DNA of 64,000 nucleotides, from assembly GCA_035578905.1 (NCBI GenBank), contig JAQJVL010000526.1, positions 294,037 to 358,036 on the forward strand, written 5' to 3'. Below, piece after piece: positions 49,010 through 61,376 of the stretch. The DNA comes from Stictocephala bisonia. Lineage: Eukaryota > Arthropoda > Insecta > Hemiptera > Membracidae. Each line of letters begins with the position of its first letter. Positions within the stretch are counted from its first letter, which is position 1. The notes under the pieces are model-generated. The model ran no database searches. It had not been told where the DNA came from and saw nothing but the letters and a program-made list of their open reading frames with translations. The translations under genes and the position numbers were made by a program.

Positions 49010-50215
49010 CTTTTGTAATATTGTAGTGTTCTATTCCTACTCATTTTTGCCTTTTCAGATTAAAATTTAACTGTAGTAGTTATTGTAGGTAAGAGTTAAT
49101 TTAGATTAGAAATTAGTCTCAGTCCTTCCGAGTCACATATATCATTTTGGTTCATGCTTAATGTCATTTTAAATTAATAGTGTTTTTCAGGTACCATATA
49201 TTTATGCTTAGTTAATGTAATCTCACTTAAGTCTGATTTGAATATTAATTTAATTGTGTTTTAACATTTTTTTCAGTTGATATCATTACCTCGGTAGCTT
49301 CTAATTAGTTATATTATCTCACCCATTTAATTTTGTTATATTTAGTAGAAGTTCATTTTGTTGCACCCCATTCTAGGATCTAGGTTAAAATATAGATAAT
49401 ATATGTAGATAATTGTATTAGTATAAGAAAGTAATTTTAGAACATGTTTGTTTACGTGTAAAATTGTTTTTAGCACTTGTAAAAGATTTGGGTTTTACCA
49501 AATCCAAATATCATGATTGGTTTTTTCCACGTAACAATGGCAAATGTTCAACAACCTTTTTCTTCCTCATTTGATACTCCATCATTAATAAATTTAAAAA
49601 ACAAAATAATTTATTATAAAAAGATATGTAAAATGGAAAAGACATGTAAAATAAAGTATACAAAATAAATTCATTAAAAATCAATTAGGGTTTTTAAGCG
49701 TTAAGGCTTAAAAACATATGGACAGGTAAACGACGCTGTTAAGTCACTATAAAATAAAGGCGTTTTTTAATTTTTCAAACGGAGTCTTAACATTAGAGAA
49801 GCAAACCGTCTCAAAGGACACTAAAGGACTTAACAATAGCATAGTCATTAAAGTAAAAGGATTGTGATGAAAGCTTCTTCTAGAGGCCTTCTCTTTTTAG
49901 ACTTACTTAAAATCTGTTGACAAAATTTGTTCGTAAATGTGAAATGTTCTCCTCTGGTTTTATTCAATGGTATGACATCATTGCAATTTTAGGATTACTT
50001 GATGAACGTATAAGCTTATTAAGATCTAAATACAATAATGATTTTCACAATCCAATGATTGATCTCAAAACGTCCATTATAAAAGGTTTGGTGTCCTCAA
50101 TTGGATTAAGAAAAATTAAACAAATTTTTAGAACATAAAAAAACCATTTTGCCATAATCTAAGATTGATAGAGTAATAAAAACTGTAAATGTAATTTGTT
50201 TAATTAATTTCCAGT
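49010..50215. other. No gene recognised
   Basis: A+T-rich. The 73-codon frame at 49917-50138 ends KGLVSSIGLRKIKQIFRT; I do not recognise it and see no flanking exon. Confidence 0.4.
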
Positions 50216-50217
50216 TC

Positions 50218-50345
50218 ACATGGGCCAGCAAACATATGCGTAAACTTTATTCAACGAGTTACCTCATGTGGGAATTCGAACCTTGGACCAACCATAGCAT
50301 AATCGGGAACAGTAGCTATACACTCAGCCACCACGCCAGCAAATT
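50218..50345 (-). mobile_element. tRNA-derived SINE head (SINE-F)
   Basis: On the minus strand GCGTGGTGGCTGAGTGTATA (box A type) and, about 35 bp on, AAGGTTCGAATTCCCACATG (box B). No tail is recognised. It is a different family from C, D and E. Confidence 0.6.
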
Positions 50346-51166
50346 TAAGAGGAGAAAAATGTAAATTTAAATAAATTTAAGTGATATTTTGTTTATTTTT
50401 TAATTTTTTATGAAAACACTTAAAGCAACATAGTGATTTACAAATAAAATATGAGACGGTATTGTTGCACTAAAATTTTTATAACTATCAAAAATATTAT
50501 AATATTTCCTAAGGTAACTAGAACATACGGTATGTATCACGACGTGACTGAACAGTTGACTATGACGTCACATGGATGACATCAGCAGGTTTAATTATTC
50601 TATTAAATACTGGTAACTAAAGCTACCAACAAGCAAACTGTCCTTGCTTTGCTAATGGGTGATTCATTACGCTTTCCTACGCTTCTCTCGTGGTCCCCTC
50701 TAAACCATCACATCAATATAAAAGCTCAGTCTGTTGAGTTCTGAGCAATTTTATGACAATTTTATAGCGTAGAAACTCTCTAAGGGTAAGTGCACACAGA
50801 TCGTCATGGGACGGATCGGACCATTAGATTTGAAGCAGTATTTTCAAGTGGAGTGCTAATACCTGACCGCATCGTACGCATCGCAGATCGGGAATCTCGA
50901 GAGGGGCATTGAAGCCGACGGCTCCGTTCGGATTGATCGATGTCATCGGCATTTCCGATTTGGTGTGCTTCCGCATTCGCCACTTCTTCAGTACCAGTGT
51001 TGTTGTTTTGTGCAAGGTCCCCCCCCCCCCCATACAAGTACACATCCGTATCGAGCAGGTAGCATTTACGCCATAGGGAGGCCTCCGCTGTATTTTTTCT
51101 ACCTTCATTGCTGTAAAAAAAAAAAAAAAACGCAACAATGTACAACATCTGATATTCGTACTCTCG

Positions 51167-53106
51167 ATGACACTTCAGTGTGCATTGTTCAATCTTGAAT
51201 ACTCGGTTTTGTTGTTGCGCACAAAAATACTGGATTCGGCAAAATTAATAGTTTTTGTTCAAGAATATGAAGAACTGTACAATTTGAAGCATCCCGATTA
51301 TTCCAACCAGCAACGAATGGACACCATTTGGGAGGAGATAGGAACAAGAATGAATGAGCAAAGTAAGTACAATTATACTAGTATTTAGTAAAAGCAATGT
51401 TTAATTGATTGTTATAAATGAAAACAATTAATGGTACCTGGACCCTTTTTGTCTTACCGCTAGGTGTTTATTTGTTCAAAATTTCATAATAATATTATTA
51501 AAATATAACTTTAAGTAATGAGGATTCATTAAAAATATAATTACACACGAAGGATGTAATTAATAGCTACTACTCCATTACTTAAGTAGGCGTCTTCCAC
51601 TCCGAACTCTTCTTTCTTGCTATTCAATTTTGCTTTCAGTTCAGTTGAAATAATTTTTAAAACCTTCCGTTCCTTCCAAAGCATCTTCTGTCAAAGCACC
51701 ACCAATTCTTCTGACATTTCCTAAATCTTCTACATTGGAAAGAGAAACTGTCATGTCCTCGTCAGTCCAGTGGTGTAAATCGTCTCTTAAAAAGTTATGT
51801 AGACAACGATACAACAGCAACGCAGTGCTCATGGCAAACATCTTATTTGCGTTGAAATATTCTTAATTTTCTAACTAATATTCCAATTACGTTCTCCACT
51901 GCGTTTCTAGCTTGGTAATTGAACATTTGTTTTCCTTCTTTTTGGCGCAAGTCGTCCCATGAGTAAGTGCATAGAGGAATGCTTCATCTATTCTTACGTG
52001 TGGTAAGACAGTGTTTCCCCCAGGCGAAGGAAGATGTAAACTTCCTTCTGCTAAACCCGTTCCCAAAGATGAACTGCGAAAAATGCTGGCGTCTGAATTT
52101 TTACCGAACGGACCCACATCGATAACTAAAGACTTACAATTAGCGTCGACTTGTGTTGGAAGAACAGTGCTGAACTGTTTTTTTGTAGCAAAAGTATAGT
52201 GAGCCGCTGTGTGGGGGAGCTTGGATGATCACATGTTTGCCGTCAATAGCAGCAACAGCATTAGGAAAATTCCTTTTTTCACAAAAACCTTTTTTTGACG
52301 ACATCCATAAATACTCGTCGGACGTTGGCATCACAATAGGCTTTAGGGCGGTCCATATAGTTTGACACGTTAAGTACACAATACTGTCAACTGTACTTTC
52401 ATCCATACGGTAAAAAAGCCAGTGATTTTATTTTATTTTCGACTATAAAAATGATTAAAGATTTTTTTCGTGATCGGAAAGAATTCCTAGTATCCAAAAA
52501 TCTGTAACAGAATAATATAAACGCAAATAGTAAGTTATGTTTTTGACTAATTATTATTATTTTATTTATTTTTTTAATGTAAAGACTGCAGGATCCATTG
52601 GTCGAGAATTCGAGATAATCAATGGAACTGCGGAAAACAAAAAAATGTAAGTCAGCTTCAAAAATTTTTCAAAATGGAACCCGAGATTCCATCAAGAACT
52701 TCAGTTTCTTGTTCCGTTTTATAATGAAGAACAAAAACGAATGAGCGAAATATCGCCCCCACCTTCATCAGATGACAGGAAAAGATGTTGAGAGTGAAAA
52801 TAGCAATTAAATTGGATTACCTGAAAATACTTTAATTAATCCCTCCACCATCACACAGCCTCCACCATCACCCAGACTGAAGAAACCAAAGAAAAACTCT
52901 TCTACACCACTGCATCAGTCCTGAACAGATATCTTAAGGATAAGGAAATACGAAATTCACTAAAACCGCCATCTCATGATCCGTTAACAGCATTTTCTAT
53001 CAATATGGCTGATAATGTTAAAACGTTCCCGACTCTAGACCAAATTAAAATAAAAGGACAGGAATTTCAGTTAATCCATTTAGTTGAAGCGCACCTGCCA
53101 CAATAA
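51167..53106 (+). pseudogene. MADF-BESS protein of the Harbinger element (spliced, decayed)
   Basis: Exon 1 includes LIVFVQEYEELYNLKHPDYS followed by IWEEIGTRMNEQ, the first half of a MADF (Myb/SANT-like) domain. It is followed by a good splice donor (GCAAAGTAAGT at 51359). Exon 2 starts after an acceptor-like ACTGCAG (52584-52590) and continues the domain in shifting frames (SRIRDNQW, RKTKKC, LVPFYNEEQKRMSEISPPP). It ends with a BESS-like motif, DPLTAFSINMADNVKTFPTL, with the stop at 53104-53106. In this superfamily the Myb-like partner helps bind the ends and import the transposase. The frameshifts in exon 2 prevent a normal product. Confidence 0.8.
51610..52430 (-). pseudogene. HARBI1-like DDE transposase (frameshifted)
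   Basis: Read from 52406 on the minus strand: MDESTVDSIV, CQTIWTALKPIVMP, NFPNAVAAIDGKHVIIQAPP (first catalytic Asp near 52243) and SGSLYFCYKKT. A one-base shift follows at about 52175. Next comes LVIDVGPFGKNSDASIF (second Asp region, near 52120), then PHVRIDEAFLYAL, another shift near 51925 and NYQARNAVENVIGILVRKL (the Glu of DDE). The C-terminal block is RCLHNFLRDD...GFKNYFN. These are the conserved HARBI1/DDE_Tnp_4 blocks in order. The N-terminal helix-turn-helix is mostly missing. It lies opposite the intron of the MADF gene. Confidence 0.9.
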
Positions 53107-54106
53107 ATACAATCTCCAAAATCATGTTCTACTTTTAATCTCATTTTGTCAGTAGTCAACTATGATGGACATGTAACACAATTGTCAAGCTTACTTTGAC
53201 TCCACATGCAACCTGAGAGGGTGAAGAGATGTTCATGACCACATTCATTAAGTTTCACCATTAAGCGTTTGTGTTACAGTGCTTTTTTATTTTAAACTTT
53301 TTTAATTAAAGGTTTTATTATTTCTTAAATGTTTAAACTTCACTTTTATATATTTTGTTAAGTTGTAGACACAAAAAAGCTTCATGAATTTTTGAAATGT
53401 TATTACTCATTAAACATGTCTATCTCGAAGAAGAACTATAACAATTTGAAACGCGTCGTTCGCAAAAAGTATCAAAATTTCTTAAATACTACATATTATC
53501 TAAATTAAACGTTTCCATACGTACTGTACCTTCTACATCTCTGCTGAGGCTCAATCACACGGCGTTGTGTGATGTTCTGTTGACTATGTGCGTTCTGGGG
53601 ACATTCAAAAGTTCAAAAAACTTAACATGCGGAAGTATTTAAAAAACTTGGTTTCATCTTTAATTAAATCAGGGAGCAAAATATTATTTTCTCCGCATTG
53701 CATCCTTTTCTGATTAATTCTATGAATCCACATTTTTCGTTTTCTGTTCCTCCGTCACTATTCCTCTTCTTCTTCTTCTCCTGCCAACAAACAATTATTA
53801 ATTACAACGTCTTCTTCAATACTGATGTCCATAACAAACATGACGTTTTCTAATTACCACAAATAACAGCAGTCACACATTCACTGATCGACATACGCAA
53901 TGAACTGAACTGGAAACGCCGATACTCTGATGCCGTCTAGTGTGCTCAGAAACTAATAAAACTCCGATCTGTGCGCGCTTAACTTAAGCAGAAACGACCC
54001 ATTCCCCAATATAAGCCAAATTAACCAAGCGTTTGTGCCATGTTTATGTTTGTTGCATCAGCAGTTTAAAATAAATTATTAAATTAAATCAATACCAAAG
54101 TTACTC

Positions 54107-54220
54107 TTCTGGAACGTTAAGTGCCTCTTAGACATTGAATTTCTTTCTGGAACGTTAAGTGCCTCTTAGACATTGAATTTCTTTCTGGAACGTTAAGTGC
54201 CTCTTAGACATTGAATTTCG
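54107..54220 (+). repeat. 38-bp repeat, three copies
   Basis: CTGGAACGTTAAGTGCCTCT starts at 54109, 54147 and 54185. The units are near-identical and sit inside the Helitron-like copy; the other copies have a single related unit. Confidence 0.95.
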
Positions 54221-54359
54221 ATAAATCATTTCCTTGTAAATCTCTATGATACAAAAGCTAACTAACCTCCAAATTTCATCAAAATCTGTTAAGTGGTTCT
54301 GGAAATGTCACAATAAATGAGTACTTCTTTTTTTTTTTTGGAATATACATAACTAGCTT

Positions 54360-55596
54360 CGCCGGTCATAATATTGAGTTTGTTTATATAATCAAAATGT
54401 GCAGCAAGCTTTTAATTTACACTGTATCAAATTTATATCCAATTTAGCACAGCTGATGTTATGTATATTTTACTACCGCACTCAATTATTTTTAATTTTA
54501 AAATTTAATCCTACCACAATTTTATTGAATTTGTTTTTATTTAACAGCTATTAATTAATTACAACAATAAATTAATATAGCTCTATAACAATACCATCGG
54601 AATTTTGGAGGCCAGTGGGACTGATTCCTGATGTCGGAGAGGAAAATCCTTTCATAGTCTAGAAAAATCTGTGTCTACCTTTAGAGGGCGCAAAGTACGG
54701 TAACTGACTCTGAATCGGTGAAATATCGTGTTTCTAGCCATGTCCTATGACCTAGCTATAGATGTGTTCATATTAAATTGTATATTTTCCCTTTGAATAC
54801 AGTATGTTCTCCTAGATAACAAAGTTTCATAGTCTAGAAAAATATATAAGTCTACTCTTAGAGGCTGTAAATTAACCAATTTGATTTACACGCACAAATT
54901 GAAAATCTAGCTCTACCTAAGGATGAAGAAGGTGAGCTAGAGCAAAAAGTCATATATCCAAAGTTGTAGATCGTATCAAATCATACACAGAAAATGGTGT
55001 TAGTTTTGCTGTAGAACCGTTCATTTAGCCACTATAGTCCAATTAGAGAAACGGTGTTTTTTGGCATTTAACATTTTTGACACTAAAAGGACTGCCATCT
55101 TCGATTTACTAAGAATATTTAAAAATCCCTTCTTATTGCATATCTACAAATTAAGACCGTTGACTCTACAAAATTTCAGCCTCGTAAGCTTAGTACTTTT
55201 TTAGTACTAAGATGAGGGAATGAGTCAGTGGTATTTGCCTTGTATAGGTATAGATAATATTTTAAATTATTGTTTTAAAGAATGAGAGAGAGAAATGGGA
55301 AGGGAGGGAGGGAGGGAGAGAGAGAGAGGGAGAGAGAGAGAGAGAAATGAAGAAGTGTTGCGAGAGAGAAAGAGAGAGAGAATTGAAGAAGTGTTGTGTC
55401 ACTGGTTAGGTGACATCTATCTATCTCTCCCTCTCTCTCTGAACCCTTGGTCAGCCCTTGTTAGTCTTGTTTCCCATCATGTAACAAGGATGACCATAAC
55501 TCAACCGTGCGAATATCACCATTGGCTTCAATAACAAACTGAATGTGCAAGATGATGTAAAAGTCTGCTTAATATTACAACATTTATCTTCTGTTT
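54360..55596. other. No gene; GA-rich microsatellite
   Basis: GGGA and GA repeats span about 55303-55382. A TTTCATAGTCTAGAAAAAT-type word occurs at about 54650 and 54826, suggesting an old 175-bp duplication. No domain recognised. Confidence 0.55.
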
Positions 55597-55604
55597 GTCG
55601 TTTT

Positions 55605-55912
55605 GGAACTTTTCCGGTAATTCACTACTACTACTTTTTTGGTTTCCGTTAATTCAATACCACTTTATAAAAACTCATTCTATTGCTCTAAAAACTGTTC
55701 CCAATCATTTCTACGACCACTGTGGTATTCCTTATCAGCTAAGAATCCGTTATCGTTGGACTTATCACTTTCCAAGAACTTGCACACGGAGAGCGCATTC
55801 GGTGGCAAGTCAATCGTTGGATTTACAGTTTGTGATCAACTTTAGTAGCCACGTAACCTAATTGTGATAAAAAAATGTAGTGGTAGTGGTAGTGAATTAA
55901 CGGAAAAGGTCC
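55605..55912 (+). mobile_element. hAT-like MITE, copy 2, 308 bp with 8-bp TSD
   Basis: GTCGTTTT at 55597-55604 and 55913-55920 flanks the element. Ends are inverted: GGAACTTTTCCGG then TTCACTACTAC at the left; GTAGTGGTAGTGAATTAACG then GAAAAGGTCC at the right. No transposase. The copy at 38.7 kb lies in the opposite orientation. Confidence 0.9.
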
Positions 55913-55920
55913 GTCGTTTT

Positions 55921-57516
55921 TAACATAACACAGCAGAAACTTAAAACCGATATTAATTATATTGTTGCTGCATTCCTGTTACTTGATAACTAAAAGTTAA
56001 TGAACTCTGAGCCTATTTAAATACTAATTAACCTCAATACCACGCCTTAGGAGAAACCTCCATCCGTAAAGGTAGTAGTGAAAATGCTCCATGTATTTTA
56101 CAACTGCCGGCAGTTCTCGTCTTATAGCATTTAAAACTCAATTGGTAATTTAAGATTTTTCATTAAGTTTCAAATATTCCAATTTTTTTTCTTTTTCGTA
56201 TCAGTAAAAAACCTTTTCGTTTTCTTATTATGATTAAGTATTAACATTTATTAATTTTTGTAAGGTATTTATTTCGATATAATTTAAATATTGAAAAGAT
56301 AAATTTTAAATTAGTAGATTAGATTGATTAGACAATTTATACTCATTTGTAATTAAATAATTGATTATTATATTAATGAATATATTTTTAATTTTGTGTT
56401 CATGTTTATACTTAGGTGTACCTAAGACTTTGTAAAATAAAATATTTATTTTTTAGTACAAAATTATTATAATAAAATTTTTTTATTGATTTGAAGGTGC
56501 AATTCCTTGGCTCACATTCAAAGTTTGCTAGTTTTCGGTATATATGTTTAATCTGTTTTTTTCATTGTGAAGAACGTTTTTTGTTACTAGAGTTGTAATG
56601 TTAATTTTTATTATTATGAGAAATATTTTCTTATTTTAGCATTAAAAGAAAATTTCATCTGACAAGGCCTTAAATTAATTATATTCTTTTGTTTGGTGTA
56701 ATTAATCAGCTTACTACACTCAGGAGTCATTTTCGTAAGTGATAAATAAAAGGAATTTAACATGACTATTATGAAAGGTTCTACATTGAATTGTAAATAA
56801 ATTCTAGTTAATAACGAATCAGAAATTTTTTATACTCAACATTATCGTTTTCAATGCATGTAATATATACGTTTCAATTGTTTCACTAAAAATATTTCAT
56901 CTGTTTAATTTATCACACGTTTCAAATAAATAACAAAATTAAACATACTTTCACAGTGTGAGTCGTTAAATGATAATTTGTTTTCTGGGCAAAACAACAA
57001 TTAATAATTAATTAATGAAATATTTGATTCCGTCAGTATTAAAATATAATCCCTACCGGTAAGAAGGAATTAAAAATGATACAATCACCATGTAAATACA
57101 AGAATATAATACAACACAAGACGTCACATAGTTTTATTTTCCTACACATTTGTTTTCTTATGGAATACTTTGTAACAAATAAGTTGATAAATATGCACGT
57201 TCATTGTACACGGTCATATCCTGCTTGTCCACGTGCACTATAAGGATCTCACAACAGTCGTCTGCTTTCATTACGTCGTGCTCCTTTCTTCCAAAACTGC
57301 ACTGAATATATTTCAGAACCACTATACTGTATATTACTTGCCGTTGTGTGTTTATGAATACTATTGTATGTTCGTACTCATATCCATATTTTCACATGAA
57401 AAAGAAACACCAAATGAAAATATATTTTTTGTTCAAATAATCACTTGGTAGTCTTTTACGATTAATATTTTTTTAAAGTAAGATTTTGATGTTTGAAAGT
57501 GATATTTACTTAAATA
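55921..57516. other. No gene recognised
   Basis: A+T-rich. The segment 57195-57330 is a diverged relative of 40868-41000. The open frame at 57233-57451 is not recognised. Confidence 0.5.
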
Positions 57517-58330
57517 TACAGAGTGTCCCAAAATTAAAGTGCCAAACTTCGGTAAATAGTTATATATATAAGTCACATTAACGAGAAAATCAAGTGGTTT
57601 TTTTTTCTAAAAACACTAAATTTGCCAGATATCCGCCATTTTGTTTCTTTTTCACAACAGAATATTTATCTCCAAGTTGGCTCATCAAATATTTATGAAA
57701 GTCACTATGCATGTTTAGATAATAGAGGCCTATTGAAGAAAGAAAGTCAACATGATCTGATTTTGAATTTCCAAATTTAAATCAACTACTAAGAACACGT
57801 TTTTTATAAAATTTTATTACCAATCTGTCAGTATAAAAGAAAATTAAGATTGGACAAAAATTAGCCGAGACACATTGACATTTTTAGTTGAAAGGCCAGC
57901 AAAAAAGCTAAAAACAAATCTCTTTTTTGTTGCCTCTCAACACAAATTTCAATGTTTCTCGGTTATTTTTTGTTAGATTATAATGTTTTCATAATGACAG
58001 AGCGGTAATGAAAATTTCCAAAAAATATGTTCTTACTATTTTTTCTGTTTTTACGCAATTCCATTTAAAAATTTAAAATGGCTACCATTTTTCAATTAAA
58101 AATTTGATCAAGTTGATTTTTTTTCTACAATAGCTCTCTATTATCTTAATATGCATAGTTTCATAAAGATCAGTTAAGCCAACTCGGAGATAAATATTCT
58201 GTTGTGGAAAAAACAAAATGGCGGATATCTGGCAAAAGAAGTGTTTCTAAAAAAACATTGATTTTCTCTTTATTTTGACTTGTATAAATATTTCCCGACG
58301 TTTAGCACTTAACTTTTGGGACATCCTGTA
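57517..58330. mobile_element. Foldback element with about 250-bp inverted arms
   Basis: Starts TACAGAGTGTCCCAAAA and ends with the complement of TACAGGATGTCCCAAAA. Arms remain similar through GCCAGATATCCGCCATTTTG (57635) and its complement near 58220, and on to CAACAGAATATTTATCTCC. The ends are TA, so a TA duplication of a Tc1/mariner-like element is possible. The centre is A+T-rich and noncoding. Confidence 0.85.
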
Positions 58331-58870
58331 TATTGTGGTTATCAGAAACGTTTTTGAACCCATATTTACCTAGAACTATAGTCAATTCAAAATTATTTCT
58401 ACAAATGATAAAAATTACAGCTTTGTTTAGTAGTTATTGTTTAGCATATCTTTTCGTTATTTTAATGAGAGAGCTAGTTTTATAAATAAAATACAACAAA
58501 CTTGTCACAATGTGTAATATTCTTTTCATATTGCATCTCGAGAAAACTAGAAACACTTATGCTATTTGTATTTTTTACAGGTTATAGAAATAATAAATTG
58601 CATTTATATCTAAATGAAATGCACGAAAATAAGATTAAAGACTAAAAGTGGACGATATGGAAATATATTTACATGCATTTGTCGACGGCACAAATTGCAG
58701 TGCGCGTATAAAAAGTAGAGCTACTGGTTATTTTCTAATAATAGTATACTAGTAAACCAAACTAAAATCTACTTAATAATCAACAAAAGATGTTTATAGA
58801 AACTTTTCCACATATGTTGTATATCATTTTAAATCTGACGGTAAATCGAGTTAGTAGTAATGCATTTAGT
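58331..58870. other. No feature recognised
   Basis: A+T-rich filler before the satellite. Confidence 0.5.
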
Positions 58871-58874
58871 TTGG

Positions 58875-59480
58875 AAATGTGACATATGTTGCAGCATGGG
58901 GACGGAGAGTTCATATATATTGACAGTAGTTGTATCAAACTGCCAACTGAGTCATGTGCGTGACATGTCATGCTTCAGTCACCGAGTTGTCGGACACAAC
59001 TTCCCCCTACATCAACGGAGATGTAACATGTGATGCAGCAGGGAGACGGAAAGTTCATACATATTGATAGTAGTTGTTTCCAACTGCCAACTGCGTCATG
59101 TGTGTGACATGTTCTGCCATCAGTCACCGTGTTACAGGACATCACTTCCCACTACATCAACGGAGAAGTAACATGTGATGCAGCGGGGGAACGGAAAGTT
59201 TATACATATTGATAGTAGTTGTATCAAACTGCCAACTGAGTCATGTGTGTGACATTTCATGTTTTCAGTCACCGAGTTGTTGGACACAACTTCCCCCTAC
59301 ATCAACGGAGATGTAACATTTGATGAAGCAGGGAGACGAAAAGTTTATACATATTGACAGTAGTTGTATCAAACTGCCAACTGTGTTATGTGTTTGACAT
59401 GTTCTGCCATCAGTCGCCGTATTACCGGACACCACTTCCTCCTACATCAGCGGAGATGTAACATGTGATGTAGCAGACAG
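58875..59480 (+). repeat. 145-bp satellite array, copy 3
   Basis: The CAACGGAGA landmark (last copy CAGCGGAGA) falls at 59013, 59158, 59303 and 59448, exactly 145 bp apart. Units carry GACGGAAAGTTCATACATAT and CTACATCAACGGAGATGTAA. It is closer to copy 2 (when reversed) than to copy 1, which has GAAGGAACGTT in the equivalent place. Confidence 0.93.
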
Positions 59481-59944
59481 ATTCCACTTCATCTTATATA
59501 TTTAGTTCCACTTTACGTCATGAAATATACTACCACTTTTGTATGCAACTAAAAGTATGTATTATCAATTGACAGTAATTGAAACAGGATGTGGATGTTA
59601 ACACCACTTGTCAGCATTTGCTGTCAGCTGCAAGCCTCTAGAGGGTGCTTAGCGACTACAACCCTCTACATTTCAAATGACATTACAGGCAATGAATTTG
59701 TAGCCCTATGAATATAAAATAGTCAAAAGGAAACTTTATATGACAACTAAAAATACATAATATTATTGAAATGCATATTTTGTTATTTCTTAATTGACAA
59801 TAACTTTTAATGAGATCAGTAGTTTCAACTTTACAATTTAAAAATTAAAAAAAAAATACAAACTGAAGGTGGGAGTATCAAACCGGACAAAGCAATATTA
59901 TGTGTGCTTTCAAAATAAAATTTTACAACATTCAAGACAATAAG
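59481..59944. other. No feature recognised
   Basis: A+T-rich; only a short CTCTAGAGGGTGC palindromic word near 59636. Confidence 0.5.
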
Positions 59945-60265
59945 GAAGAATGCTAATTAAACTGGTACAACCCCAATACCAATACTCGTTACCAAATAGT
60001 TAATCACCCCTACACTTACCCTAGGGTTTTCCATATATTATATTCCCTTGTAATCTTGTAGCACCAGTTCATCCCTACCCTGAAACAACAAGTATGATGA
60101 TACTCATTAAACTAGATCAACCCCTGTTCCAATTCTCGTTAAGAAACTTTCTACAAGTAACATAACCAAATAGTTACACAAACCCTGCCCTTACCATGGG
60201 TTTTATCACATGTTACATTCCCTCGTAATCGTGTATTACCAGTTCATCTCTACCCTGAAACAACA
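59945..60265 (+). repeat. Tandem duplication, about 177 bp
   Basis: AACCCC...ACCAAATAGTTA...ACCAGTTCATCCCTACCCTG (59968-60085) recurs with about 177-bp offset as ACCAGTTCATCTCTACCCTG near 60239. Divergence is moderate. Noncoding. Confidence 0.8.
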
Positions 60266-60269
60266 ATAC

Positions 60270-61148
60270 GGTAACTAACACAATCCTCCGACTACCCTTT
60301 CAGCTTATGCCAGATTATATCCACAATATTGAGTCCCGTAGTCGAAGGGGATTCGGTTGACAATCTGAAGCCAGCCGGTATTGTTTTATACACCACATAA
60401 ATCGTTAGTCACTGGAACCAAAGCTGTGTTACTCACGGTGTTATTTCTTCATAGTGTGACTTACTAATGCACGGAACATTCATTTTCATTGCAGATCCCG
60501 TGTGTTGTAAGAGGTGTTTATTGCTTTAAAACAGCAATGATTACGATTTTACAATTTGTACTTTTTTTAATTTGTACAAATTTGCAATGTGTAAAAATGC
60601 TTTACAATCATCATCCATTTAATCGAAAATACGATGGCAGGCTCTTATAAAGGCATTCAGTTTTGAAACTACCTTGTGTAAATTTAAGATTTGTTTGTAA
60701 TTCAGAAATATTCTTTTTTTCCTTTAATGATATGACAAGTTTGATCATTACTTTTGTAAAATATTGCTTATCAACTATCCTTAATTTAAATCTTCTAAAA
60801 GCTGTGCTTGTTTTGCCTATCAAAGATTTTAAAGATAAATAAATAAATAAAATAATTTTAAATATCAATAATAATAAAATAAGGAATTTAATTAAATAAA
60901 TGTTTAAACGCATTAATTTTTTATTGAGAATATACAGTATATAATAAAATATTTTGGAAAAAAGTTAAAAATATTGTAGATACGAGAACACATTGATATT
61001 CACAACTAACATAACTCCATTTACATCACTATATGACTAATTGTACACAATGAATACAACATTCAGATCTTTCAATAACACATTTATATATGTATCTCCG
61101 AAGATGATGTTCTTCAGATAACGTGCAACTATATTAGAAACTACGATT
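60270..61148. other. No gene recognised
   Basis: The 100-codon minus-strand frame at 60611-60913 is A+T-rich with a hydrophobic start and a KTSTAFRRFKLRIVDKQYF stretch; I do not recognise it. Confidence 0.4.
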
Positions 61149-61149
61149 T

Positions 61150-61345
61150 CGTCCACTTCCAGCCTCCCCCCCCTATGCTGGACATTATTTACGAGTATTT
61201 AAAGTAGGCCCTACACCAGTATGGCACAAACCAGTGCATCTAAATAGATACATGGAAAAAGTACCACTGTGTAATATTCGACTTGATGAATTTCACCACT
61301 GCACCTCGCTAGAGCACTAAGCCTAAACATTTTGGCAAAGCAAGG
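61150..61345 (-). mobile_element. SINE-D, second copy
   Basis: The minus strand reads GTGGTACTTTTTCCATGTAT, GATGCACTGGTTTGTGCC, GGTGTAGGGCCTACTT and a G run. This is the same order as at 48215-48395. The head (GTGCTCTAGCGAGGTGCAGT) is better preserved here. Confidence 0.75.
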
Positions 61346-61376
61346 TATCATTTACGATCCAAGGTTTATAAGAGAC

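Larger units (their letters stand above)
50784..53984. mobile_element. PIF/Harbinger transposon, 3.2 kb, TAA duplication
   Basis: Ends GGGTAAGTGCACACAGATCG (50784-50803) and the complement of AGTTAAGCGCGCACAGATCG (53965-53984) are inverted repeats. TAA flanks both sides (50781-50783, 53985-53987), the typical Harbinger 3-bp duplication. It carries the two genes expected of the superfamily: a HARBI1-like nuclease (minus strand) and a MADF-BESS DNA-binding protein (plus strand). Both are decayed, so this copy is inactive unless helped. Confidence 0.93.
50620..54355 (-). mobile_element. Helitron-like copy split by a PIF/Harbinger element
   Basis: The left part (50620-50783) has TACGCTTTCCTACGCTTCTC and CATCAATATAAAAGCTCAGT, matching 6.9-7.0 kb. 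The right part (53985-54355) has CCAAATTAACCAAGCGTTTG, then CAAAATCTGTTAAGTGGTTC, matching 7.1-7.3 kb. Removing 50784-53984 with one TAA makes the two parts contiguous. Confidence 0.65.

Noticed and set aside
50804..51198. Several 77-114 codon frames near the left Harbinger end
   Set aside because: They overlap the terminal repeat and untranslated region in competing frames, and contain none of the MADF or nuclease motifs.
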